Positions 22,622 to 34,801 are shown, numbered from the stretch's first letter. The stretch: 64,000 nucleotides of DNA from Pyrrhoderma lamaoense (GCA_002794735.1 NBAZ01000001.1:2046001-2110000), one strand, 5' to 3'. Program-made: numbers and translations. The notes: generated by a model from the sequence alone, not told the origin.

Positions 22622-24537
22622 ATGCCTTCTGGCCTGGACGTGGAGCAGTCCAGCCCTGATTGGCTTCCTGCTTCATCCGATGTACCAAATTCGATTTCTG
22701 ATGCACACAACTTCTTCATGAACATGCTCAGCTTTTCCTCAGATACTATCGATGCAGCAGATTTAGTAGACTCGCCCCAGCCGACTAGTCCTGCTAACCG
22801 AGACGCACTACTCGTTCTACTTCCTCTCCTTATCATTCTCTCTTCTCTTCTCTTTCTTCTCTTACTCTTCCTCGTATGCGTGATTCTTTTAAGGCGGCGA
22901 CGTGGTATCAGCTTACAGGATGGGGACGGACCGGTTGACCTTAGTCGGGAGGAGCTTATTGATGGTGAAGGCGGTTTTGAACTTATAGAAGAACGGTGGT
23001 TAGAATCTGTGGACGAAGATACCCAAAGATCCTACCGACGTGCAAAAGGTAGTTGTACAAGGTTTATAAAAAAAGGCTATCTATTGACCAGATTTCTCCT
23101 CTACCTACAGAGTATCAAAATCAATATCCTCCCAACTCTTTGCCTACAGATATAACGTTATCTCAGTTTTTGTCAATCCAAGAGAAGGGGGTTTCGGCTT
23201 GGTCTTTTGACCCGGACTATGAGTCTAATGCCTCAGTCCTTGTACATGCCAGAACGGAGATAACGTTCCTTCCTGATCCATATTCATCGTCATGTGTGCA
23301 GTCAAACCTCCCGCTACCTAAAGTTAATGAAGTTTACTATTGGGAAGTCAAAATGTTTGATCTACCAGAAACTACGTCTATTGGGGTTGGTCTTGCCACA
23401 AAACCATATCCCGCGTTCAGACTCCCTGGACTAAATAGATTTTCTATCGCATATCATTCAAATGGCGATAAATCTCATAACTATCCGTTTACTGCACAGT
23501 CTTATGGATCTCCTCTCAAAGAGGGCGATGTTCTTGGGGTCGGTTATCGTCCTCGTACGGGAACAGTTTTCTTCACCCGCAATGGGAGGAAGATGGATGA
23601 TGCTTACATTGGACTGACACGTTGGAATTTGTTTCCCACTGTGGGAGCAGATGGCCCATGTAGTCTACATGTGAACTTGGGACAATCTGGCTTTGTATTT
23701 ATTGAAGCAAATGTAAAAAAATGGGGTTTAGCTCCCAGCGTTGGCACTCTAGCACCTCCACCCGCCTATGGAAGTGAACGCGGTAGTATTCTTCTAGAAG
23801 CCGGTGGAGCCATTAGAGCCACAGAAGGAGATGCTTCAGTACCTTCACAAGGGCCTACCTCCCCCTCTTCCTCAAGGCGTGCATCCAGATTACGAAGGCA
23901 TAGGCACTCTGCACCTCAGTCATCCCCGCTGAGAAATGAAACGCTTTCAGTACCAGCTATACCGATCCCACAAAGTCCCCCACCACCGATTACCCCGATT
24001 CAGGAAGAGGGACCTGAGATCGGACCTTCTAGTGATAATCCCGTTCCGACCGTTGCTGAAGGCTCTCCTCTCCCCGTATCTAATCAAAATGCTACTATCG
24101 ATTCAGAGCATTCCTCCCGTTCCTCGTCCCGTTCGCGATCCACATCCCCTATCGCTCGATTAACACCGCGTTCAGGTCATAGCCGCAATAATTCCGCTGC
24201 TGAAATGGTAATGCGTTTGCATCCTCCTCCAGAATCGCCTATGAATTTGTATGAACCGCCGTCATCTGGGACGGCGGATATCCATCTCAGAGCATTAACT
24301 CCTATGTCTTCCCAGACAGGTGCCTCTTCCCCAAGGAGAGTCGAAGGAGATGACGCGAATGTTCGACCTCCTCCTGCTTACTCACCCTTAGATGCGTATC
24401 GATACTCAGATGGCGTGGAAATTGATCTTCCGGCGGAGGTAATAGCGGCAGCGTTGAATAGTGAGAGTATTCCAACAAGTGCTGTTGGTTCACGACAATA
24501 CGATCGTACGAGGAGTCGTAGAGAGAGACGGAGATAG
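22622..24537 (+). CDS. SSH4: SPRY-domain, PY-motif membrane protein (Ssh4/Ear1-like Rsp5 adaptor)
   Basis: Homolog of Ssh4/Ear1, endosome/vacuole membrane adaptors that bring the Rsp5/Nedd4 ubiquitin ligase to transporters for degradation. Exons 22622-23048 and 23111-24537 encode 617 residues. A lumenal N-terminus is followed by one membrane segment (LLPLLIILSSLLFLLLLFL) and then RRRR. The SPRY domain covers about residues 175-370 (EVYYWEVKMFDLPETTSIGV, DVLGVGYRPRTGTVFFTRNG). Two PY motifs, PPPAY after the SPRY domain and PPPAY near the C-terminus, would bind WW domains. The rest is Ser/Pro-rich. The start at 22622 is preferred over an upstream in-frame ATG at 22409, whose extension looks like leader. 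Confidence 0.85.
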
Positions 24538-24736
24538 TTCATTCATATTTATACTTACGCATATCACATCTGTACTATTTTACCATTAATTTTCGGGACT
24601 TGAATATCAGTGATTCAATGTAAATGTAACTAATGTTGTTACAAGTATTTTTTTCTCTATAAAATATATGTTTTACGTAAAGTAGCCCTTATACACGCGC
24701 ATGAATGGAGTTACTTCTGTCTCTTACCAAGTCACC

Positions 24737-26229
24737 ATGTCTGCTGCAGTGAATGCAAATCTCTCGCCTACATTATCTCCGCCCAGTCCAAAGGTGAGGA
24801 GGCAGTCCTCAAACAGACGACGAGCAATTTCTCAGTTACCGCCTGTGCAAACGGCCGAATCTCATGAAGCTGCTTTGAAATCCATTCGCGCTCATCTTCG
24901 AAGTAGAACAAATTATGATTCATTTCCTGTTAGTTACCGTATTATCGTACTCGACACAAAGCTAGAAGTTAAAAAGGCATTGCAATGTTTGCTCTATAAT
25001 GGTATGATCTATACCGTATGTACATGAGGGGACCGCCTGATGTCTTACATACTAAACTCAGGCGTAGTCTCTGCTCCATTATGGAACAGCGAGAAGTCTC
25101 GTTTTGCAGGAATGTTGACTGTATCAGATATCATCCATCTGATTCAATACTACTATCACACAGCAACGTCTGAGACCACCTATGAGACCGCAGCAGCGGA
25201 CGTGGAAACCCTCCGACTTGAAGATCTACGACGTGAGTTTGTTCCGCTGTTCAACAAGAATGATTTTATGTTTATGCTAAAGCTTACAGAGATTGAAACC
25301 GCATTGGGGGTGGAACCTGTTCCCCTTATCCGAGAGCATCCATCAAGTTCATTGTTTGCTGCTGCTAAACGATTAATTGAGACTCATGCGAGGCGACTTC
25401 CTTTACTGGATATTGACACTGAGACCGGCCATGAAGTTATAGTTTCAGTTCTAACCCAATATAGATTGCTGAAGTTTATTGCTATCAATGTAAGCTCAAC
25501 CGAATTTTTTACTCTTACGCTTATTAAACCGGATTTCAGTGTGCGAAAGAAGTTGCACATTTACACCTTCCTTTGCGTAAATTGAAGATAGGAACTTATG
25601 TTGCTGCTTCACCCAACTCCTCCGCCCTTCGCCAGAGGAAAGTGAGGGTGAAAAGACTAGGGAAAACCCATTCTATCCAATCGCTACTGCAACATTAACT
25701 ACCCGAGTCTTCGATGTTGTCCATATGTTCTCTGAGCGAGGCATATCTGCCGTCCCCATCATTGATGAAAATGGCGTAGTGGTCAACCTATATGAAACTG
25801 TTGATGTTATAGTAAGTTAACTTCTTACTTGCACAGAAGCGACTCTGAGATTGGGTTCATTAGACGCTTGTACGGCTTGGTGTTTATCAGTATCTTGATC
25901 TTACTATCGCGGAAGCCTTGAACCAAAGGTCTCCCGATTTTCCTGGAGTTGTTATTTGCAATGCATCAGACTCGTTAGGAACACTTTTACAACTCATCAA
26001 GAAGAGAAGAGTACACCGGCTTGTAGTTGTAGAAGGCGAGGTAAGTCACGCAACACGGAAATTTGATCTGTTTATATCTAACTATCATTATTCTTAGGCT
26101 GAGGAAAGGCAAGGTGGGAAGAAGGGCCGACTTTTAGGTATTATTACTCATAGTGACGTACTGAAATACATCGTTGGTGAAGTTGGAATTGGAGAAGCGA
26201 ACGAGGAAGGGGAAGCAGAAGAAACCTAA
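24737..26229 (+). CDS. SNF4: AMPK gamma subunit SNF4 (frame break in exon 3)
   Basis: The nucleotide-sensing gamma subunit of the Snf1/AMP-activated kinase. It is built of four CBS repeats. Exons: 24737-25001, 25062-25489, 25540-25811, 25864-26040 and 26098-26229. CBS blocks visible include GVVSAPLWNSEKSRFAGMLT, ARRLPLLDIDTE, RGISAVPIIDENGVVVNLYE and RLLGIITHSDVLKYIVGEVG. Exon 3 starts in one frame (CAKEVAHLHLPLRKLKIGTY) and ends in another (NPFYPIATATLTTRVFDVVH). Its length (272) is one base short of closing the phase. A missing base in a C run near 25612-25627 would fix it, giving 424 residues. Alternatives are an intron of 47 or 59 bp with weaker logic. An upstream in-frame ATG at 24701 is possible. 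Confidence 0.88.
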
Positions 26230-27461
26230 TACCCCCATTCTGTATAACAGTGTTTGGCTACTAGTTACGTGTTACGACTAGCTATGACGGTCTCTTTACC
26301 ACCTCTTTTCCTGCTTTCCCGGGGTTCCCGGTTTTATCTGATGCATAATTGTACTTGTATCCTTAGATGTATTGCTTTGTGTTTTAGTTTTGTCTTGTTA
26401 TTCTCAGTCAACGAAGATTGCTTTCATTAGTCACCAGTACATGTACGAACACGAATGTGGGCACATAGGTTGTGGGCTCAGAGTCACCGGCACTTTATGT
26501 CTTCTGTTTAGCACATCAGTATAATCAAGAAACAAATTGTTCTACAAACCTCTGTGCACCTATTTTTCGACTTTTACTGCTAAATGAGTAATTAGCTCTT
26601 GTCCTACAGACGTGCAATTGTCGCTTCAGAGATCATAGTATGCATCTTATGAGGATGTCTGGGACATACTATTGGGCTCATCTATCATAGCTCTCAATAA
26701 CATAGTAAGAGCGTACAAAATTATGATGGAACAATCCGATAGATCAGTTTTCATCACTAGAACATCCACTTCTATTTCTTTGTTTGGACAGAAAATACAT
26801 GATATAGTTCACACAGAAGGGACGACAGAAGTAGATAAAAACTGGCTTTCGATATAGAAAGCAATGGTGAAGCTTCGCCGTTGATGAGTACTGGCCATGA
26901 AATATGTCGACGCCACAGAATACCGGAAAGCAGTGTAGAAGTTAATGGAGAAGGGCAACGTTGAAAAGTGTCCTACAATTCGGCTCATTGAATAAACCTC
27001 ACTAACCATTTGATTGGAACTATTATCTACCTGAGACACTTTCCTCCCTTATTTCCCTACGTCACCAGCCCTAGCCTCATGCAGAAAGACTTCAACTTTT
27101 TCCTTCAAGTCTGGAAAGAATTCTCGATCTCGGCTTAAGGACGTTTATCTCCTACATAGGCCTTATCGGATTATGATATAGAAACAAGCATAAACAAATA
27201 ACATGGTGGCACACACACACGCATTATTTATAAATCACATGGACATTACAAATATTGTCCTATCACGCAACTTCTAAGATATATCCTGCTTTTTTCACAG
27301 TATTTTAAGCATCGAATGATACAGCCGTAACATTATATCTTTTAATAGACTAAAAATCATATGGTGTCAACCGTCTAACATTAAAGCATTAGAAATTCTA
27401 TGGGAAAAAAGAAGAGGAAGAAGGGAAGGACACCAAAGACCCTATTGAATGAGAATTTTGC
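26230..27461. other. Convergent intergenic region (SNF4 / DHA2 transporter)
   Basis: About 1.2 kb, AT-rich, with no frame above 80 codons and no family motif. It should contain both 3' UTRs, but it is longer than most convergent gaps here. A short CA repeat lies near 27211-27220. Confidence 0.4.
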
Positions 27462-30087
27462 TCAGAGCTTCTTCTCGGATACTTGTACATGCAAATCTAT
27501 AGCTGTATTGGTTGCCGAGATGTCGTTTTGTTCGACCCTGCCATGGTCATTAACACCTTTCTCCGTTACTTTACTTTCTTCATCACCTTTTTTGTTTTCA
27601 TCATCATTTTCGTTAGTATCATTTACACCCTTCCCTCCAGCTTCTATGTCTTCAGGTACTCCTTTATTAGTAGGTGATTCCTTGTCATCCTTACCCTGCC
27701 TTATGATTTTACGTTTAAGGGTGTATGCGCGTATGGATAAAGACAAAAAGAAGCTCGCCCCAATTATTGGCGTTAAGCACAACCAAATCGTAGCAAGGGA
27801 ACTTGTATACGCATGTATGACTTGCTTATACTGCGAAGCATCAGGGTAGAGTGTACGTAAAGATCTTACGCTTTGCACGAGCGCTGCAGCAGAGGTATCG
27901 ATGCTTATGGAGGTGAGTTTCTCCGCCTTTTGTCGAAGAGTCTAGGTCGATAGGTCGTCAATTTCAAAAGATCTGGCTCACCGCAAGGCAGTAACTCACC
28001 GATGCCCATATTGTCTGTCCGATGGAGATACCCACAGTACCACCAAGCTGCCTTACAAACATGAATGTGCTAGTGCTAGTGGCCATGTCCTTCAATGGCA
28101 TTGCAGCTTGTAAGGCTATCAGTGGGATCTGGAATAAACAGCCAGTGCCAAGAGCAGTAACTAAAGGATAGAGTGCCCGCTCGGAGCTATGCACAAACGA
28201 CTCAGCAGCAAACATGAAGCGTAGTTTCTAGACTTACACATTCGAGGTATCGTCCAGCATTGTCATTAACCCATAGCCAAGAGTCATAAGCGCAAAACCA
28301 CTCCAAATAATGACTCTGTACCTTCCAATATAGGATACAAGTATACCAGAAGTGGCAGAAATTAAGGAAGACCCAAGAGAAAATGGGATCATCCTAGTTA
28401 ATTGGAACTAATTAATTGACTTCTCACCATTACTATTTCTCTGGGATGCGTACCTTATTCCAGCACCGGTAGCGCTCGAGCCGAGAACTTGGAAGAATAT
28501 AGGAAGGTAATATGCAGTCGAAAAGAATGCTATGGCATGTAGCAAGCAGGTCACAAGGATAACCGTTGTTGTTCGGGTCTATAAAAGAGTTATTAATATG
28601 ATGAATTATCGGAGGAAAACGATATTAGGGACCTTGAAGAGTCGGGCAGGGATGATGGCAGAGCGCTTGGTGAGAGTCTCATTTATTCCTCCAAGGATAA
28701 GTAATACTACTCCAATAACGATCAATGCGATGGTCTGGGGATCTGACCCTATCATATGATTTTTATGTAAGTAGATAAAACCCGATAATATTTGACAAGC
28801 AACATACAGCTAGTCTCGCTGAAATTGAAGCCAAGGAGTACACAGACAACTCCGCTTACTATCAGACCCAATCCAAGGAAGTCAAACTCAGCCATATGCT
28901 GCTTGAATGGACGTCCTTGATGTGGGTTAAGATTCAAAAATATAAACAGAATAAGGATGGCTGCCCCCCAGTAGGAAGATTTATCCAGAAACACCTGACA
29001 AGCATGAGCTTATGAGAAAATGTAGTTCATGTTACAGATAAATATAGTTACCATCTCCATGAGACATGATCAGTGAACGCCTGAGAGTTTTAAATATTAA
29101 GCGGTTCGATTCGCATATGGATATAAAGATATCATACTTACTCCCCCTACTAGTGGTCCGATTACACTAGCGATCCCCCAAGTAGAACCTAAGAAACCCC
29201 CATATTTTCCACGCCTAGAGAAAGACAAAAGTGGAATTAGATTCAAGCAATCAAGAATCGGAGATGAACCTTGGCCGATGCTTCGTTAGGGAATCTCCCA
29301 CCGTAGTTCAATACGGGGTGCAATAGAAAAGAGAAGAATCCAGGATAACAGTAGCTATAATTAGCTCTACTTACTCTTCAAGACTGACAATATCCGAAAT
29401 TGTTATCTGAACAAGTTGAAAAATACCACCGCCGCCTATTCCTTGGATCGCTCTGCACACTATTAGCCATGTCATGTTCTGTGCTGCACCACATAAAGCA
29501 CTCGAGACGAGGAAAATCAAAACGACAGAGAAGAGCAATGGCTTCCTCCCCGTGACATCTGATAACTTGCCGTATAAGGGTGACAGGGTTGCAGCACCTA
29601 ACAAGTATGCTCTGTACAAATTTATAGGGAAGATTTATGATGGGAATGTACTGAATTAGCGAGGGAAGTGACCAAGAAGTTTGGAATCACTAACGATCCA
29701 ACCCAGCTATAGTTCTTCCCCCTTGTAGCTGTTCAACAATGGTGGGTAAAGCAGTTGCTACAATTGTCTAATCAATATACCCTAAGTGCCCGAACGCTGA
29801 TATTGGTAGATGAACAAGTGAACTTACTTGGTCCTAGAAAGTAGTTGATGGAGTAGGAAACGTAAGCTGTGCGACGATCGACCAGGAAGAATTGAATTTA
29901 CCAGGGCGGCAAGGAAGGTACACATCATCAGACCAATGAACACTATAACAAGTCGGTTTTGAGGGAGCACATGTTGTTCATTTGCTTTCCAAGCTGCTCC
30001 AGGCTTTGCCTTTGGGGCTGTAGGCGGAGAAGATGATTGACCAGCCTCCAGAGCCTTGCCTTGAGCCTCTTGCTTTTCTACATCCAT
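27462..30087 (-). CDS. MFS drug:H+ antiporter, DHA2 (14-TM) family; two frame breaks
   Basis: A plasma-membrane multidrug/metabolite exporter of the DHA2 family. The N-terminus (30087-29902) is cytoplasmic and ends in the first TM. A 6-nt exon (29828-29833, coding DQ) then joins it to exon 29767-29695, restoring the conserved [14 protein letters not shown]. Later motifs: [89 protein letters not shown], and [20 protein letters not shown]. Two breaks are visible. The frame shifts between QLQGG and KNYSWVG at a five-base run (29718-29722), and between INLPTGG and AAILILF at a six-base run (28964-28969). One extra base in each would repair them. The tail is a hydrophilic K/E/N-rich segment. It may be functional with assembly errors, or a pseudogene. 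Confidence 0.85.
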
Positions 30088-31408
30088 TCTTCTGTTCAGG
30101 ATACTAAGCGTGTATGATAACCTTGAGTTTCACTAGCGACTGTGTAGTTATATTCTCGCTTTGGAAGAGTGATCGTTTGTATCTAGGATAAGTGTATGCA
30201 TATAATCAAGTAGAAGTTAACACCCTTCTCGCACTGATCAACAGTAGCTCTCAGCACCCAGAGCAGTTCCAAAGGGAATGTCCCCTGTAGAATGATAGCA
30301 AAGAGAAGTACTTGAACGGGTACTTTTTTATGTGCGAGTCATCATAACAGTCTTTATAAAAGATAGAAAGTTTTGCCGCAGGCATCTTCGGCTTCGTGCC
30401 GACAAGCCGAACGCCCTTTCTAATGAAAGTTACCATTAGATCCTTTTATCTTTTTTTTATTATCAACTTTTACCCATGCCGGCCGTGAATAATCTGCATG
30501 GTTGATCTGGCCGATATTCAGATGAATGATTTTGAGGGGGAAAAATAAGCTTTTGAAAAGAATGCCCGATGCGGAATTATTTTTAACACCCCACAAGATG
30601 CGGTATATAGACTACAGATACTGTTAAAGCATTCTTTTCATTTTGGTGGCTTCAAATTGCACTATATATTACTATATATATGACTATGGATGCCAAGTGA
30701 TGTCTTATATACCACCTCCAGACAGATGACTTACCATCTTGGCTAGATGTGGTATCCATACGAAAAAAATTCCGAGTTATAGAGCATCATCTCCATAATC
30801 TGCCGTCTTCATAATGCAGCCACTAGTGTAGGAATGCCGTCCTGCCGGGTTACGCTCTGATTGACCCCCAGCGCACAAGAAACTCGAGTCGGAACATCGA
30901 AGACCCCATATCGGCAGTATTTCAAGAAGACAAAAAAAGAGTAACTCTAAAACGGAGAACACACTAGAAGAGCCTCGGTCGAAGACAATATACTTATTCA
31001 ATCGAAGTGTTGTAGAGAATTAAACCATACCGTGGCATAAATTGCAGCAAAACCGCGACAGACTTTTCAAAGATTCTAGATTTTGCATATACTTCAAGGG
31101 ATTCGGCCACTCTTGTCGGAGGTTACTGAAACTCAGAAGATAAATATAAAAATAAGTATGATAAAACCAACGATCTAGACCCACATCACATAACCGAATA
31201 AGAAATACATTAAATTCATTAATTCAGAGCAAAAACTGATATACACGTACAAAACACAGCACAACACAGATAAAGCGAGTAATACAACTAAAAGTCTACA
31301 GTAGTATGGTATTTACAGCACAATTGACTAAAAAAAGGAAGCGTCGGGATCTTGAACATTTTTCTCCTTAGCGGACGGCATCTTAGGTAGAAGTATGATG
31401 TGTCATCT
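30088..31408. other. Upstream region of DHA2 transporter
   Basis: About 1.3 kb between the DHA2 start and the 3' end of the small membrane protein gene. It holds one clear inverted repeat (30387-30411). The rest is AT-rich with no coding signal. Confidence 0.45.
30387..30411. promoter_or_regulatory. 8-bp inverted repeat with CGG/CCG arms upstream of DHA2 gene
   Basis: TTCGGCTT at 30387-30394 and AAGCCGAA at 30404-30411 form a perfect inverted repeat with a 9-bp spacer, about 300 bp upstream of the transporter start. CGG/CCG triplets in inverted orientation are the usual form of a Zn2Cys6 dimer site, a class that often controls drug-efflux genes in fungi. The assignment is inference. Confidence 0.4.
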
Positions 31409-32386
31409 CTAGTTTGCAGCTTTATTTAGCATAAGGCATTTGAAGTAACCGAAAGAACGAACACACCTATCGATACAGCATGTTTTTCGTCACGCACCCA
31501 ACCAGCAGGACGATTGAACCAAGTTCCAGAGGCCTTATTGATGCGGCGTTGTCTTTGAATCCAAAGTAAGGTCTGTTTAATCAGGTAAGTGAAGAAGTCC
31601 TGAAGCTCAAGGAGCTTATAAAGAAAAGAACAAGAACAAAAAACTTACAGCTCCGATCAACATAAATCCAAAGACAGATCCGAGGACTGCACCAACAATG
31701 GATGCAGTGGACAGTCTTGAAGGCGTAGACGAAGATGATATTGTGGACAAATCAGATAAGGGGGTCCATGATTGGATGGAAGCCTCATAAGTCAAGGTCG
31801 AGCCGTCATCTGAGATTGAAATGCTAGCTCTGCATTAGCATCATTGAGTCTCAACTCGAGACGCTCCAAAGCCTTCACTTACAGTGGAATCTCTTCAGCA
31901 ATTGAGCCAGAAACACGGATGACTTCTATACACTCTGCGCCAAAGGGATAAGAAGTAGCACCCTCTCTTATCGAGGGTAATGAGATCAGAAGAGCATCCA
32001 TAACGACATTATAATGTGTGCATATACATACGAAAAGAATTGTTTGGTGAGTACAGTGCCGGTTGGGGCTAAGAAACAGGTTGTAAGTGTTGGTGGAAAG
32101 GTTGGGGAAGAGCTATTTGAAGCAGATATGTCACATGCGTAGAGTTGTTACATGTAGTTTTAAGTTAGTGAACTGGAAGTATCGGCATATATAGCGGTCC
32201 ATCTCACAGTCCATAGATAGTTGTAGTAGGGCTCATCGTACTGCCGGTTCGAAGAGAACCAAGAGAAGGCTCATTTATCGACGGGCTTACGCTAGTAGCC
32301 GTGATAGACACGATATCTTGGGCACTACACATCGAAGGTGGATATGCTAATAGATAGATGACTGCCGCTAGCGCTGCAATCTGCAT
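31409..32386 (-). CDS. Hypothetical single-pass type I membrane protein
   Basis: I do not recognise the family. Exons 32386-32208, 32112-32032, 31966-31883, 31829-31649, 31572-31467 and 31419-31409 keep frame throughout and give 213 residues. A signal peptide (MQIAALAAVIYLLAYPPSMC, then SA) is followed by an extracellular part of about 140 residues rich in Ser/Thr with a few Cys (TTCFLAPTGT, GAECIEVIRVSGSIAEEIP). One membrane helix (ASIVGAVLGSVFGFMLIGA) then leads into a short basic cytoplasmic tail (WIQRQRRINKASGTWFNRPA). This layout is common for fungal cell-wall sensors or surface proteins of the Mid2/WSC kind, but no WSC domain is present. The last splice is uncertain; reading on would end about 25 bp later. 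A start at 32431 is an alternative. Confidence 0.6.
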
Positions 32387-32698
32387 GTCGAGCGGTGCTT
32401 GAAGGAGGACTTGGTGGGGGTCAAAGAACAAAAGGAGCGTGTTGAAGAGGATCAGAGCTGTCTGTGAGCAGAAGACTCGCTAATAGCTGGGTGTCGTCTG
32501 GAAGAGCGCATATCCGGTATCATGACGCACATTGAATATATAAAGTCTGGGAGTGGAAGCATCTCAATATCGTTTCTGCCAAGTAGTTTCGTGCGGATCA
32601 TCTCCACATTTGGTAAATCTGATCGTCGCCATCATTATTACTCGATCACTACGCGTAGGATCACAGCTCAGTCAGTACAGTGTATGTACTAGCCTGCG
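32387..32698. other. Divergent promoter, membrane protein / VAM7
   Basis: A 312-bp gap between two divergent start codons, presumably a shared promoter. No recognisable motif stands out. Confidence 0.4.
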
Positions 32699-33795
32699 AT
32701 GGCAACGGCAATCCAATCCGTACGCATTCTTGGGCATGAAGAACGCCAACAGCCAAAAGCACATATAGTATACAGGATAGAAGTACAGGCATCCGTTCGT
32801 TCTTGGTCCATGTGGAGACGTTACTCTGAATTTGATGACTTACATACGGAACTCATAAAGTCGGTGGGCGCTCCCCCACCTGAACCACTTCCTCCGAAAC
32901 ATCAGTTATCGTTTTTTCGAGCAAAAGATAGTCCTCAAATTGTACTGGAGAGAAAGGAAGGGCTTGAAGCTTACCTCAGAGCAATAGTTAGCTCGAAGGA
33001 CAGCAAGTGGCGGGAAACCCTGGCATTCAAGGAGTTTCTAGGCATACCTATTAGCAGAAAGGAGGGTGCTGAAGGTGCAACCCCATCCGATTTCACATCT
33101 TCAACTTGGCTGGACGAGCATTTGGATATACAGAACCGCATTCGAGAAATTCGAGCAGATATAAACAAACACGATGCTTTAGCAGATCGCGGGACATATC
33201 CTCTGCACATAGCACAAACGTACAAGCGAAAAAGAAGCTTGTAACAGTCATCAATAGACTTGGCGTACTTACTGAAGGAATAAAAGCACTTGCACTAGCG
33301 GGTCTTAGTGAGGGAGAAATACAGCGTCGGACGGATATGACCGCACGCTTACAAGATGATTGCGAAAAGCTCAACAAAATGATGATCGTAGCTCGAAGTA
33401 TATCTCGCGCGTTTGCATCAAGTATACCCGCAAATCAGAGTCCTGCATCTGATGCTGACCGCGCCGCGCTACTTGGCCCTCCTCAAACCGCAAAGGATAA
33501 ACCATTCGCTCGAGTCTTTGGCGCTGCAGCCACACAACCTCAAGAGACGGAGCAAACGCGCCCCCTTGACGAGCATGGTTTATATCAATTACAGCGAGCG
33601 AAGATGGACGAACAGGATTTGTATCTTTCGCAACTGTCCACGGTTCTTGCGCGTCAACGTCAGTTAGGAATGGCGATTAACAGGGAGATTGCAGAACAGA
33701 ACGAGATGCTAGATGACCTAACGACAGCGGTTGATCAAACAGGTTCCAAATTAAACTCTGCTAAGAAGAAGCTCAATAAACTTGATGGGAAATAG
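32699..33795 (+). CDS. VAM7: VAM7-like PX-domain SNARE (frame break)
   Basis: Homolog of Vam7, a SNAP-25-like Qc-SNARE that binds PI3P through a PX domain and drives vacuole fusion. A single-exon gene, rare in this window. The first frame carries the PX domain, about residues 5-115 (YRIEVQASVRSWSMWRRYSE, FDDLHTELIK, PPKHQLSFF), and then DINKHDALADRG. The second frame continues with DISSAHSTNVQAKKKLVTVI and NRLGVLTEGIKAL, and ends with the Qc-SNARE helix (QDLYLSQLSTVLARQRQLGM, INREIAEQNEMLDDL). The switch happens at GGG (33191-33193); a fourth G would join the two frames. No intron signal is present at the break. It ends convergent to BIM1-like gene A. Confidence 0.85.
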
Positions 33796-33967
33796 CATGC
33801 TATTAATCTTCATTATTAGCACTTTCCGTGACATATACCACATTTAATGCTTTCATTTCGCAATTCACATTGTACAACATCTGCATCTGATTCGGATACT
33901 TGTTTTATATATTTTGATATTATAAAGGCCTATAGACTTTAATCACCGCATAATTCAAATACCAACG

Positions 33968-34801
33968 TCATTGTCCAAGAAGAATTGCAGCTACAGCAAG
34001 CCCCAGAAGTCCTGACATTCCTGCAAGTAGTCTTTTCCCGCTACTGCTGCTCGAATCAGAGGAGTCGGAACTCGATGAAGCAGTGTCAATAGTTCCATTT
34101 ACAGTTCTTGTACAAGTAATATTGGAGGGTATGGTAAAGTCCTTACGGAGTGTGAGATCTACACACTATTGTTGAGGTTGGGGTCAATAAAGCAGGTTCG
34201 ATCTACGTGTATACGAAATGACAAATACTTACCTGGAACAAGTTACCATCACCGCCAGTTAACATGGTTTGAAGAGTTACATTTGAGCCATCACCGATTC
34301 CGGAGATACCGAGTGATTCAATGTCAATGGGGATACATACGGAACCCGCCCCCTCTGTTGTAAACCAGTTGACAGCCAATGGAAGTTCTGTCCCATTTGA
34401 GGTCTTGTTGAAATCTTCAAAGCTCGAGGGATTCTGCTCCACAGAGATCAAGATTGAAGCTACCAGTGCCGAGTTTTTTTTAGCTTTGTATACTTCAGAA
34501 TGCGGGGTATACTAACCTGTCCAATGGCTATGAGAGTTATTAAGTTGTACAAAGCCACCTGTACCAAGAGGGAAATCGGAACGGACATCACTGGCGTTTG
34601 TATATCCATCTACAAAGTTATGTGAGCGGTAAAATCTATGGTGGATGAAGAATTATTCATGTATTCACCACAGAAAGTCAGTTGTGCTTCCGATCCATAC
34701 GTGCCTCTCGGTTCAGGATACTTGATCTGATAATGAGCACTAGCTGCTATCGCGAAAGACAAGAGAATAAGAGCAGACTTTTTCAATAGCATTGAGCTCA
34801 T
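33968..34801 (-). CDS. BIM1/X325-like GPI-anchored copper protein A
   Basis: A small secreted protein of the BIM1-like (LPMO-like, X325) family. In Cryptococcus, Bim1 is a GPI-anchored copper-binding factor that helps Ctr1 import copper. Exons 34801-34669, 34609-34517, 34459-34233 and 34165-33968 encode 216 residues. The signal peptide ends ...AIAASA, leaving an N-terminal histidine (HYQIKYPEPRG), the first ligand of the family's copper site. A second conserved histidine lies in LNNSHSHW. Four cysteines are visible (TFCG, SVCIPID, CVDL, NITC). The tail is Ser-rich followed by a hydrophobic end (LLGLAVAAILLG), as in GPI anchoring. Intron positions and phases equal those of paralog B at 37937-38776. 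It lies near a rhodanese gene and a CTR transporter. Confidence 0.85.
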
